From a virus, in IMG/VR virus record IMGVR_UViG_3300044858_001842, positions 1-21,406 of that record: a stretch of 21,406 nt of DNA; one strand, 5' to 3'. Shown here piece after piece: positions 5,759 to 10,555 of the stretch (position 1 is its first letter; every line of letters starts with the position of its first letter). A model generated the notes under the pieces. That model worked only from the letters and a program-made list of their open reading frames with translations, was not told the origin of the DNA and did not search any database. The translations under genes and the position numbers were made by a program.

Positions 5759-6420
5759 TTCTTATAAAGTTTTGGCCTATGTTTCCTGATTACAGGTTTC
5801 GCGGATTCTATAAGTTCTTCTGCGTTTTTGCCAACAGTTTGTGAGCCAACGTGGTGGACGTAGGCCCGGGAGACGTAGTGCTTCAGCCCCTTGTCAGCCA
5901 TGTCCAGGCATTGCACATCGTCGCTAAACCAATCCAGGCTTAAATAATCCACCCAGGCGTCCTTAGAGATATAGGCGCAGATGGGGGCGATGATGTCGGT
6001 CTCGATGATGGCGTCCTCGGTCTCCCAGCGGAACCACCGCATCTTGCCGTTACCGACTCTGATATTCTGTATCCCACGGGCATAATCACATCGGGAGGCG
6101 ACCCAACCGAGGGGGATATTTTCGCCTTTGAGTCTGGAAACATCCTCGGATAGTGTCTGCCAGGTCGTCGGGGTAAACACAATATCGTCATTGCAGACCA
6201 CGATCTCGTCGTGCTTTTGGAAGGCAAGATTACACACCGCGTTGTAGGCATCCCCAAAGTTCTTGGCCGTGTTTTCCATGAGTATCGTCTGGTGTCTAGG
6301 AAAGATCATCTTGCACCCAGCCAGGTAGATCGGGATGTCTTTGGGGACGTACTCGGTGATGCTTGCCGCCATAGTTACAAGACACTTGGCGTGGACCGTA
6401 GAGATTACGATTGCTTGCAC
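5740..6420 (-). CDS. GT-A-type glycosyltransferase (family 2-like)
   Basis: The 226-residue protein starts with a beta-strand (QAIVISTVHAK). It has a nucleotide-sugar binding region with 'NFGDAYNAVCNLAFQKHDEIV', an acidic N77-D78-D79 motif (VVCNDDIVFTP) at the usual place of the metal-binding DxD, a W-rich acceptor region (GKMRWFRWE), a possible catalytic acidic cluster WFSDDVQ (164-170) and a late 'YVHHVGS' that fits the GT-A C-terminal metal-contact histidine. GTG start at 6420 with GGAGG about ten bases before it. It lies between Ref-like and Q-like genes in the recombination operon, not in a structural module, so DNA or a host surface sugar are both possible acceptors. The acceptor cannot be told from the sequence. 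Confidence 0.75.
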   Translation of the reverse strand: MQAIVISTVHAKCLVTMAASITEYVPKDIPIYLAGCKMIFPRHQTILMENTAKNFGDAYNAVCNLAFQKHDEIVVCNDDIVFTPTTWQTLSEDVSRLKGENIPLGWVASRCDYARGIQNIRVGNGKMRWFRWETEDAIIETDIIAPICAYISKDAWVDYLSLDWFSDDVQCLDMADKGLKHYVSRAYVHHVGSQTVGKNAEELIESAKPVIRKHRPKLYKKWFGKK

Positions 6421-6686
6421 AGTCTTAAAACCTCCTCTAGTAATTCTTCTTCTGTAAACCCGTAGTGCTTTGGGAAACCTTTACTTCCTAGTCCATGAAC
6501 TCCAGTCTTGCCTCGATGGTGTTCGGGGCAGAGGGGAATCGCATGGTAATGACTACTGCGGCCCCATCCCTGTCCGGCGCGGAGGTGATGGATTTCAGCA
6601 GGAGTTCCATCGAATCCCAATCGCTTGCAGACAATACAACCGAGTTCGGCGACTCGTGACAAATGCTGCTTCTCATCTTTGGTCAC
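6405..6686 (-). CDS. Ref-like HNH recombination nuclease (93 aa)
   Basis: GTG start at 6686, inside the end of the NinB gene. The protein is short and matches the catalytic C-terminal part of phage P1 Ref and related DUF968/HNHc_6 nucleases: C17-x2-C20 (LGCIVCKRLG), TPAEIHHLRAGQGWG with H33/H34, SHYHAIPLCPEHHRG with C53, H56 and H57, and a final FPKHYGFTEEELLEEV helix. P1 Ref is a RecA-dependent nuclease that cuts D-loops and enhances recombination. This shorter version lacks the long N-terminal DNA-binding arm of P1 Ref. The neighbouring NinB and exonuclease support a recombination role. Confidence 0.85.
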   Translation of the reverse strand: MTKDEKQHLSRVAELGCIVCKRLGFDGTPAEIHHLRAGQGWGRSSHYHAIPLCPEHHRGKTGVHGLGSKGFPKHYGFTEEELLEEVLRLCKQS

Positions 6687-7032
6687 TCAGTTTGACCTCA
6701 TGCTCTATCGCCCACTTAGTCACCTTCTCTACATACTGCGAAAAGTCTGCAAGGTTTAGTTCTGCCGTACTGGGTTCTAGCATCTTCACGCTACCGTCGG
6801 GCAACTCCATGATGCGCTCGGGTAAAAACAGCGCACGCAGATACTCATGCCAGACACTTGGTTCGTATGCTTTGCCGGGAACTACCTGTTCGGAAATGTC
6901 TGACAATATCGCCCAGTAGAGTCTGTTTTGCTCTAAAGACCGTTTGGCAGGCTTAACCTCAATCACATGACCATCTGGCGCTGAATCCACCATCTGATGT
7001 GCAAGTTCTCGATTGTATTTCGTGAGAATCAT
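6673..7032 (-). CDS. ninB: NinB / Orf family recombination mediator (119 aa)
   Basis: The start is the ATG at 7032 in an ATGA overlap with the upstream gene. An upstream frame to 7080 would add a stretch encoded within that gene. The protein has the NinB signature: 'KPAKRSLEQNRLYWAIL' (R31, Q35, N36, Y39, W40), then 'PSVWHEYLRALFLPERIMEL' and a C-terminal 'FSQYVEKVTKWAIEHEV'. Lambda Orf/NinB binds single-stranded DNA and helps load recombinase or annealing protein onto SSB-coated ends, substituting for host RecFOR. It sits beside a Ref-like nuclease, in the same operon as a lambda-exo-type exonuclease and an SSB-like protein. Confidence 0.9.
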   Translation of the reverse strand: MILTKYNRELAHQMVDSAPDGHVIEVKPAKRSLEQNRLYWAILSDISEQVVPGKAYEPSVWHEYLRALFLPERIMELPDGSVKMLEPSTAELNLADFSQYVEKVTKWAIEHEVKLSDQR

Positions 7033-7409
7033 GCAGCCTTCAAACTTTTCTGCATGACCGCAACTTTGAACGCCTGCCAATGATCAAACTGAGATGGGTC
7101 TAAACCGAGTTCTTTTCCTTTGGCTTCAATTCCGCTTGCGGTTTCGTGCCAAGGTTTCTCGTTTACGACACCGGGTAAGACGACTTCTAATTCATCTTCC
7201 CAACGCTCTCCGCGCAACCAAGTGGCGGGGTAAGGGATAAAGGCTCCCCCAGACTTCATCCATTGTTCTGTTTTGCAATGGGCATGAATTTTTAACAACA
7301 ACTCCGGCAACGGTGGCCGCACATCTTTGGTCTGTAACCACGCTTTGCGAGCGTCAGCCTTAGCGACCTTTTTTGGGTACGACTTCCAAAACTCCTCAAA
7401 CCCTTCCAT
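7029..7409 (-). CDS. Replication-associated protein, replisome-organiser-type C-terminal domain
   Basis: The ATG at 7409 is chosen because GGAGG lies five bases before it and it forms a TAATG overlap with the previous gene. An ATG four codons upstream is less likely. The 126-residue protein reads FEEFWKSYPKKVAKADARKA, then an 'LPELLLKIHAHCKTEQW' helix and GGAFIPYPATWLRGERWEDE. This 'FWxxYPKK..K..A..AW ... FIPxPATWLxxxRWEDE' module is the common C-terminal domain of phage DnaD-like or O-like replication initiators and helicase loaders. Here it stands without an N-terminal winged helix, so it is either a minimal version or works with a separate DNA-binding protein. Confidence 0.75.
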   Translation of the reverse strand: MEGFEEFWKSYPKKVAKADARKAWLQTKDVRPPLPELLLKIHAHCKTEQWMKSGGAFIPYPATWLRGERWEDELEVVLPGVVNEKPWHETASGIEAKGKELGLDPSQFDHWQAFKVAVMQKSLKAA

Positions 7410-7876
7410 TACGTCCTCCATTTTTCAAGTTCGTCTTGTGTTGCCGCATAGCCCACTCCATGCCCTAAATTTATTTTTCGTTCTTCTACTAGCAACTTTT
7501 TTGCCGAAATCATTCCTGCAAACCGATAGGACGGAAATTCTCCAACCATCAGCGCATAAACATCAATTGTATTTTCCTCTTTCCAAGATGCTGCTAAAAC
7601 CCGGCCATTTTTATATTTTGTTGTTTTTACATCAACACGCAACCCGTTTAATAGTAAACAATCATCCTCCGGAATTACAACAGTTTGCAAGTCAGGGTAA
7701 ACGTTCATAAGTTTACAAAAAGCCAATTCTCCAGCAATACCCTCCAAATCAGTCAGTTCGTTTGACTGCGGGCCAATTTTTTTATTTGGTATGTTTTTGC
7801 TTCTTGCGTTTTCATACCTAGCCTTAGCAAGGAACTTTGCAAGCCTTTGCTCTGCTTCGTTTAACTCCACCAACAT
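7409..7876 (-). CDS. PD-(D/E)XK-nuclease-like protein (155 aa)
   Basis: Start at the ATG at 7876, with GGAGG six bases upstream. The protein has a Glu in 'LEGIAGELAF' (E50), an acidic turn (EDDCLLLNG) and a strand 'LRVDVKTTKYKNG' with D82-x-K84. A helix Glu, an acidic turn and a strand ending D-x-K is the layout of PD-(D/E)XK nucleases of the Mrr/resolvase type. The second half is beta-rich and includes 'FAGMISAKKLL'. The gene is visibly more A/T-rich than its neighbours, suggesting recent transfer. It is the first gene after the long structured leader and may be the promoter-proximal gene of a separately controlled unit. The nuclease call is motif-based and moderate. Confidence 0.6.
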   Translation of the reverse strand: MLVELNEAEQRLAKFLAKARYENARSKNIPNKKIGPQSNELTDLEGIAGELAFCKLMNVYPDLQTVVIPEDDCLLLNGLRVDVKTTKYKNGRVLAASWKEENTIDVYALMVGEFPSYRFAGMISAKKLLVEERKINLGHGVGYAATQDELEKWRT

Positions 7877-7930
7877 GGCCCCTCCGTATATTTTCACCCA
7901 GACTGCCCCCTACCCCAAACAGAGTATGAG

Positions 7931-8068
7931 ACAGGTTAGGCGTCACCCCCGGTCTATGCCGGACTCCCATGCTACGGACTTTAACCGTACACCCTCGACT
8001 TGGGAGCGCTGCCAGTCGCAGGATTCTTGCGGATTTGCACCGGCTCACATACTTCGTGGCTTACCTGT
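7931..8068 (-). ncRNA. Structured leader RNA; possible riboswitch-like element (cobalamin-like core, weak)
   Basis: On the minus strand this stretch, just before the 7876 gene, folds into an arrangement closed by ACAGGU (8068-8063) with ACCUGU (7936-7931). Inside are GCCGG/CUGGC (8044-8040 with 8015-8011) enclosing CGCA/UGCG; CUCCCA/UGGGAG (8006-8001 with 7969-7964) enclosing UACGG/CCGUA with a 7-nt loop; and CCGG/CCGG (7962-7949). 'GCCGGTGCAAATCC' followed at the canonical distance by 'CCTGCGACTGG', and then 'CCCAAGTC', resembles the cobalamin riboswitch core. The near-invariant GGGAA is GUGA here and the 3' 'ACCTGCC' is missing. It could be another leader type, or a degenerate or variant aptamer. 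Confidence 0.35.
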
Positions 8069-8130
8069 ACCCTTCTCTTCCGCGCCGCCGGGGTAGGCTC
8101 TCTCTGTCGTGCGGAGTACGGCCGGAAATG

Positions 8131-8210
8131 AAAAAACCCCTTAGTGAGACTTGGGCTTGACAGGCCAGCACGGGGAAAAGGTGCGTGCAAACAAGCCTCA
8201 CTAAGAGGTT
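8131..8210 (-). terminator. Long nested hairpin with U-tract; terminator or attenuator
   Basis: Minus-strand RNA: AACCTCTTAGTGAG (8210-8197) pairs with CTCACTAAGGGGTT (8148-8135), 14 positions with one G·U, and runs straight into UUUUUU (8136-8131). The roughly 48-nt interior is itself folded: GGCTTG/CAAGCC (8197-8192 with 8159-8154) is an extension or alternative helix, and GCACG/CGTGC (8188-8184 with 8172-8168) has an 11-nt loop. That loop holds CCTTTTCCC (8181-8173), which is perfectly complementary to GGGAAAAGG (8223-8215) just 5' of the stem. It would end the transcript of the 8270-8578 gene unless read-through is allowed. Confidence 0.7.
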
Positions 8211-8227
8211 CTTTCCTTTTCCCAAGC

Positions 8228-8251
8228 GTGCCGGAGCGTCACTTCCGACAC
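8228..8251 (-). other. 8-bp hairpin upstream of the terminator
   Basis: Minus-strand GUGUCGGA (8251-8244) pairs with UCCGGCAC (8235-8228), eight pairs with one U·G, around an 8-nt loop AGUGACGC. It lies between the stop of the 8270 gene and the terminator. The right arm GCACG could also pair with an upstream CGTGC. It may be part of the same regulated 3' structure. Confidence 0.5.
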
Positions 8252-8269
8252 CGCTAGGATAGCACGGAT

Positions 8270-8578
8270 TCAGTTAAGTTCCACAAGTTTTAACGTCCAC
8301 CCGGCTTTTAGTTTCCCCCAGCCGTGAACGTGAATCTTCCACCCTGACCGCACAAGTTCTGGGTAATACTCGTTCTCAACTATCTTTTTGTGTCGCGCCG
8401 CAACATTCCCTCGGCTGGTGGTCTGCACCCCCAAGGTCTCCCCGTTACCCACGGCAAGGATGTCTATACAGTTCCATAGGTCGATCCGTTTGCGGGAGTA
8501 GGGACACCACCGCTCCACAATCCAGCACCGATACCCCCGCTCACGGAGGTAGGCCAGGGATCTCTGGGTGGGACTCAT
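8270..8578 (-). CDS. Nuclease-like fold protein (resolvase/VRR-like), 102 aa
   Basis: The chosen start is the ATG at 8578. The in-frame TTG at 8614 is more probably the -35 box of the promoter. The protein begins MSPTQRSLAYLRERGYRCWI and contains 'RIDLWNCIDILAVG' (D33, D39), then 'ETLGVQTTSRGNVAARHKKI' and a C-terminal beta-strand tail. The arrangement D39 ... Q52-x-T54 after a Gly/Val strand is that of resolvase-like PD-(D/E)XK folds, but the catalytic E-x-K is Q-x-T, so activity is uncertain. It is the first gene of the leftward transcript. No ribosome site is visible, which fits a leaderless message. Related proteins are common in phages and usually unnamed. Confidence 0.7.
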   Translation of the reverse strand: MSPTQRSLAYLRERGYRCWIVERWCPYSRKRIDLWNCIDILAVGNGETLGVQTTSRGNVAARHKKIVENEYYPELVRSGWKIHVHGWGKLKAGWTLKLVELN

Positions 8579-8584
8579 ACAGTA

Positions 8585-8614
8585 GTTATACAGTATAGGG
8601 AAACCCCTAGTCAA
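8585..8614 (-). promoter_or_regulatory. Leftward sigma-70-like promoter, apparently leaderless
   Basis: On the minus strand TTGACT (8614-8609) is followed after 18 bases by TATAAC (8590-8585). The expected start of transcription, about seven bases further, falls at or next to the A of the ATG at 8578. That leaves no room for a ribosome site. The -10 region is part of TGTATAAC, also found at two other intergenic sites. Confidence 0.6.
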
Positions 8615-8619
8615 ATTTT

Positions 8620-8661
8620 CTTACAAAACCACTTGCGGTCTTATAAGTAGTTCTCTAAGAT
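8620..8661 (+). promoter_or_regulatory. Probable rightward promoter, divergent from 8585-8614
   Basis: Two overlapping candidates exist. CTTACA (8620-8625) with TATAAG (8642-8647) has a 16-base spacer, and TTGCGG (8633-8638) with TAAGAT (8656-8661) has a 17-base spacer. Either would give a leader of 30-50 nt before the ATG at 8702. The strand switch between 8578 and 8702 requires a rightward promoter here, but the sequence does not say which pair is used. Confidence 0.4.
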
Positions 8662-8701
8662 TCTGTTCATGGCAATAACGCCAGGCTTGAAGGAGATAAA
8701 A

Positions 8702-9040
8702 ATGAAAACAGTTAGCCGCTTCGAAACAGTTACAAAAACTGCAACTAGCGTTGCAAAATCATGGACAAACATTGAGGTTGCAATGTTTCATTATTTCAAC
8801 CCTAACGGTTTAATCGCTGCTAAACGCGCCACAGACGAAAAAATTGACAAACTGGTTGATGAGGGCAAAGCAAACAGCGGATCAATCATTGCACACGGTG
8901 GGCTTAATTATTTTTACCACGACAAGTTAGCAAAGTTAATTGATAAAAAACGCGTTAACAGCATTAAGTTGTCTGTAATCATTAAGGGTTTGAAACGCGA
9001 TATTGAGTCAGCAGAAAAATTTATTTTTGAAAAAGTTTAA
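8702..9040 (+). CDS. Hypothetical early protein (112 aa)
   Basis: AAGGAG eight bases before the ATG at 8702 sets this start over an in-frame ATG at 8669. The product is not recognised. It is Lys-rich, mixed helical and A/T-rich in codon use: SVAKSWTNIEVAMFHYFNPN, then a helical 'KRATDEKIDKLVDEGKANSG', an 'IIAHGGLNYFYHDKLAKLI' stretch and a C-terminal helix 'VIIKGLKRDIESAEKFIFEK'. There is no membrane span or cysteine. As first gene of the rightward early transcript with a strong ribosome site, it is a candidate for an abundant early host-takeover or DNA-binding protein, by position only. Confidence 0.7.
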   Translation: MKTVSRFETVTKTATSVAKSWTNIEVAMFHYFNPNGLIAAKRATDEKIDKLVDEGKANSGSIIAHGGLNYFYHDKLAKLIDKKRVNSIKLSVIIKGLKRDIESAEKFIFEKV

Positions 9041-9045
9041 TAACC

Positions 9046-9059
9046 GGGGCTTCGGCCCC
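9046..9059 (+). other. UUCG-tetraloop hairpin between early genes
   Basis: GGGGC-TTCG-GCCCC is a perfect five-pair stem closed by the very stable UUCG tetraloop, six bases after the TAA of the 112-aa gene and before the next ribosome site. There is no U-tract after it, so it is more likely an mRNA 3'-end stabiliser or partial attenuator than a terminator. Confidence 0.65.
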
Positions 9060-9060
9060 T

Positions 9061-9078
9061 GCTCTGAGGAGGGCAAAA
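9061..9078 (+). repeat. 18-bp direct repeat, copy 1 (ribosome-site cassette)
   Basis: GCTCTGAGGAGGGCAAAA occurs exactly twice, here and at 9414-9431. Each copy contains a strong GAGGAGG ribosome site and ends at or one base before an ATG (9080 and 9431). Copy 1 is in the gap after the UUCG hairpin. Confidence 0.85.
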
Positions 9079-9079
9079 C

Positions 9080-9208
9080 ATGAGTTGGTATAACCCAGAC
9101 TGGTATTACACACAACCCCCGGAACCCGAGTCCGAGGAAGAACACGAGGAAGATATTTACTGGGCTGAACGAGACGCTAAAGAAAAGAGGGAGGCACAAG
9201 ATGACTGA
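9080..9208 (+). CDS. Very small acidic protein (42 aa)
   Basis: ATG preceded by GAGGAGGG at good spacing. The 42-residue product begins MSWYNPDWYYTQPPEPESEE and continues with EEHEEDIYWAERDAKEKRE: an aromatic, Pro-rich head and an acidic helical tail. There is no membrane span. It ends in an eight-base overlap (ATGACTGA) with the next gene, which suggests coupled translation. Family not recognised; a DNA mimic or protein-binding peptide is conceivable given the charge, but this is not shown. Confidence 0.65.
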   Translation: MSWYNPDWYYTQPPEPESEEEHEEDIYWAERDAKEKREAQDD

Positions 9209-9434
9209 CGCTGAGAGACACCAAGAGGAGTTAGAACAAATGGAGTACGAGGAAACCACCGCTTACCTGAAAGACCAACACGGTTACGAAATCAAGGCCC
9301 ACATCTGGGCCGATGACGAAACTATATTTGTCAACTTCAGTAACTACCCGATAAGTTTCAGTCTGCACCTAGAAAAACAAGGCGCAGAGAAAGTTATAGA
9401 ATTACTAACAAACGCTCTGAGGAGGGCAAAATGA
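9201..9434 (+). CDS. Hypothetical protein (77 aa)
   Basis: GGAGG lies six bases before the ATG at 9201. The product has an acidic N-terminal helix (DAERHQEELEQMEYEETTAY) and then alternating strands (YEIKAHIWADDETIFVNFSN, ISFSLHLEKQG) and a final helix (AEKVIELLTNALRRAK), a compact alpha-beta layout. No motif recognised. Its last codons are encoded by copy 2 of the 18-bp repeat, which is also the ribosome site of the annealing-protein gene; ATGA-type overlap at 9431-9434. Confidence 0.7.
   Translation: MTDAERHQEELEQMEYEETTAYLKDQHGYEIKAHIWADDETIFVNFSNYPISFSLHLEKQGAEKVIELLTNALRRAK
9414..9431 (+). repeat. 18-bp direct repeat, copy 2
   Basis: This is the same GCTCTGAGGAGGGCAAAA as 9061-9078. 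Here it lies inside the 3' end of the 77-aa gene (encoding the final ALRRAK) and supplies the ribosome site for the next ATG at 9431. Confidence 0.85.
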
Positions 9435-9931
9435 ACACAGGCATTGTCAACATCCGTGGCAAGGAGTATCAGACCGTAGCCCTGCGGGTGCAGAAGTTTC
9501 GGGAGGCACATCCCAACTGGTCGCTAACATCAGAGGTCTTGTTCCGTGACGCAGATTGCGTGGTGATGAAATCCATCATTGCTGACGAAACAGGTCGCGT
9601 GCTGGCTACCGGTCACGCAGAGGAGTACCGCAAGGCTAGTCAGATCAACGGCACTTCAGCGCTAGAAAACGCAGAGACCTCGGCCCACGGCAGAAGTCTT
9701 GCCGCGCTAGGTATTGGGGGGACCGAGTTCGCTTCTGCCAATGAAGTCCAAAACGCCATTCACCAGCAGTCCAACCCAGAAAAATATGTTCGCATGATCG
9801 AGGAGAGTAACGATGTGGAATCGCTCAAGACAAACTTTAAAACTGCCTTTGCCGCCCTCCAGCGCAGCCCAGAGGCGCTTGCTCTTGTCAACGCCGCCAA
9901 GGACAAACGAAAGACAGAACTGGCTGCTTGA
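9431..9931 (+). CDS. Single-strand annealing protein-like (DUF1071/Sak3-type, Rad52 superfamily)
   Basis: The 166-residue protein shows 'GKEYQTVALRVQKFREAHP', then a strand region 'VVMKSIIADETGRVLATGHA', and the signature 'NGTSALENAETSAHGRSLAALGIGGTEFASANEV'. The 'TSxLENxETSAxGRxLAxLG' block is conserved in phage proteins of the DUF1071/Sak3 group, assigned to the Rad52-like annealing proteins. It would pair with the lambda-exo-type exonuclease encoded leftward at 4822-5421 to make a Red-like system. The C-terminal 40 residues are helical and may bind partners. ATG with GAGGAGGG from the 18-bp repeat. The annealing role is known of the family and inferred here. Confidence 0.75.
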   Translation: MNTGIVNIRGKEYQTVALRVQKFREAHPNWSLTSEVLFRDADCVVMKSIIADETGRVLATGHAEEYRKASQINGTSALENAETSAHGRSLAALGIGGTEFASANEVQNAIHQQSNPEKYVRMIEESNDVESLKTNFKTAFAALQRSPEALALVNAAKDKRKTELAA

Positions 9932-9958
9932 CGGGCTGGTTTTTACAGGTTGTATAAC
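9928..9958 (+). promoter_or_regulatory. Candidate promoter after the annealing-protein gene
   Basis: TTGACG (9928-9933, overlapping the stop codon) and TATAAC (9953-9958) are separated by 19 bases, longer than ideal. The element contains TTGTATAACAA (9950-9960), an 11-bp word found again at 14608-14618. The 67-base gap before the ATG at 9999 is one of few in this region and has no other visible function. Confidence 0.45.
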
Positions 9959-9998
9959 AATGCTTTACCTTATTCTTGTTATCGTCTAGGAGGACGCA

Positions 9999-10184
9999 AT
10001 GTATGAGAGTCAATATGTTGTTACGTTACTTAGGGCTAGCACTCAGTTACAGCGCGAGATGGCTAAAACATACAACCCAGATCGAGACGCCATCGTTGCG
10101 CTATGTCAAGAGGTCCAAGATGCGAGCAACGGCCTGTATCGGTGGGCCAGAGGAATCGAGGAGGATGACAATGGGCAGGCTTGA
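9999..10184 (+). CDS. Small hypothetical protein (61 aa)
   Basis: TAGGAGG six bases before the ATG makes this a well-supported start. The product, beginning MYESQYVVTLLRASTQLQRE, is helical with no membrane span: a first amphipathic helix, then 'YNPDRDAIVALCQEVQDASN' and an acidic Gly-Asp end. No motif recognised. The 3' end overlaps the next gene by 14 bases and carries that gene's GGAGG site. Confidence 0.7.
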   Translation: MYESQYVVTLLRASTQLQREMAKTYNPDRDAIVALCQEVQDASNGLYRWARGIEEDDNGQA

Positions 10185-10407
10185 AGATCCCAACTTCCGC
10201 TACATTCCCAAGGCCGAGTCGGAAAAGCCGGGTTACTTGGAGCGTAGGATGAAGTTGTATAAGGAGATGGTGCGTGCAGAAAGTCAGGGAATACCTGCTT
10301 CATCGCAAAAAAGCGATAACGGTGCAGGAAATAATGGACAGGTTTCTGGTAAGCCAGACCACGGCTTACAAGGCCATAAACTCTCTGTTGTCAGAGGGAA
10401 GGCTTAG
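10171..10407 (+). CDS. Small hypothetical protein, 3' half overlapping an HTH gene (78 aa)
   Basis: ATG at 10171 with GGAGG seven bases before it. The first 40 residues (MGRLEDPNFRYIPKAESEKP, then a basic helix) follow the 'LxDPxFxYxP' opening I associate with short phage proteins near replication genes. From about residue 36 the frame runs out of phase over the HTH gene, and this tail (GIPASSQKSDNGAGNNGQVS...) is low-complexity and probably not under protein selection. Either the two genes overlap by 134 bases, or this and the HTH frame were once one protein split by a frameshift. Confidence 0.5.
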   Translation: MGRLEDPNFRYIPKAESEKPGYLERRMKLYKEMVRAESQGIPASSQKSDNGAGNNGQVSGKPDHGLQGHKLSVVRGKA

Positions 10408-10555
10408 GCGTGTTAGACGAAACAACAAAACCTACTTTGAACCCAACGCTGAAGGAAATAGATCAGGCAGCGGCCAAGGCGCTTGGGGAAAGTCATTGTT
10501 TCTCGTGCGTCTCGTGGAAGCGGTCCGATCTAGGCAAGCGGGTGACTCGGGGTAA
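10274..10555 (+). CDS. Winged-helix DNA-binding protein (up to 93 aa)
   Basis: GTG start with AAGGAG seven bases upstream. Residues about 3-58 are a clear winged helix: VREYLLHRKKAITVQEIMDR, FLVSQTTAYKAINSLLSEGR and LRRVRRNNKTYFEPN give helix, turn, recognition helix and wing. After about residue 60 the sequence (GNRSGSGQGAWGKSLFLVRL...) is out of phase over the zinc-ribbon gene and looks like read-through, so the functional protein may be about 60 residues. It probably regulates transcription of early or middle genes. It overlaps both neighbours by more than 130 bases, which is abnormal in this genome. Confidence 0.65.
   Translation: MQKVREYLLHRKKAITVQEIMDRFLVSQTTAYKAINSLLSEGRLRRVRRNNKTYFEPNAEGNRSGSGQGAWGKSLFLVRLVEAVRSRQAGDSG

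Larger units (their letters stand above)
7877..8269. other. 393-base gene-free stretch with dense secondary structure
   Basis: No reading frame here on either strand has both a ribosome site and protein-like composition. Read on the minus strand it contains, in order, a short hairpin (8251-8228), a long nested terminator-like hairpin (8210-8131), a G/C-rich linker, a multi-hairpin leader (8068-7931) and the ribosome site of the 7876 gene. I saw no convincing -35/-10 pair on the minus strand between the terminator and the leader. The downstream operon may therefore depend on read-through past the terminator. Confidence 0.7.

Noticed and set aside
7973-7989. T-arm-like hairpin TACGG-loop-CCGTA on the minus strand, suggesting a tRNA
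   Set aside because: The loop is TTAAAGT with A at the invariant C position, and there is no anticodon arm, D arm or acceptor stem in register and no CCA. It fits better as one helix of the leader RNA.
8579-8614. TTG start extending the 8270-8578 gene by 12 residues
   Set aside because: The TTG is part of a good -35 box and the extension spans the -10 region, so it would not be in the transcript.
10284-10330. Possible -1 frameshift at the A-run (CAAAAAAG near 10306) joining the 10171 and 10274 frames
   Set aside because: The slippery heptamer is not in the zero-frame register needed for a -1 shift, and the needed change is +1; no stimulatory structure was seen.
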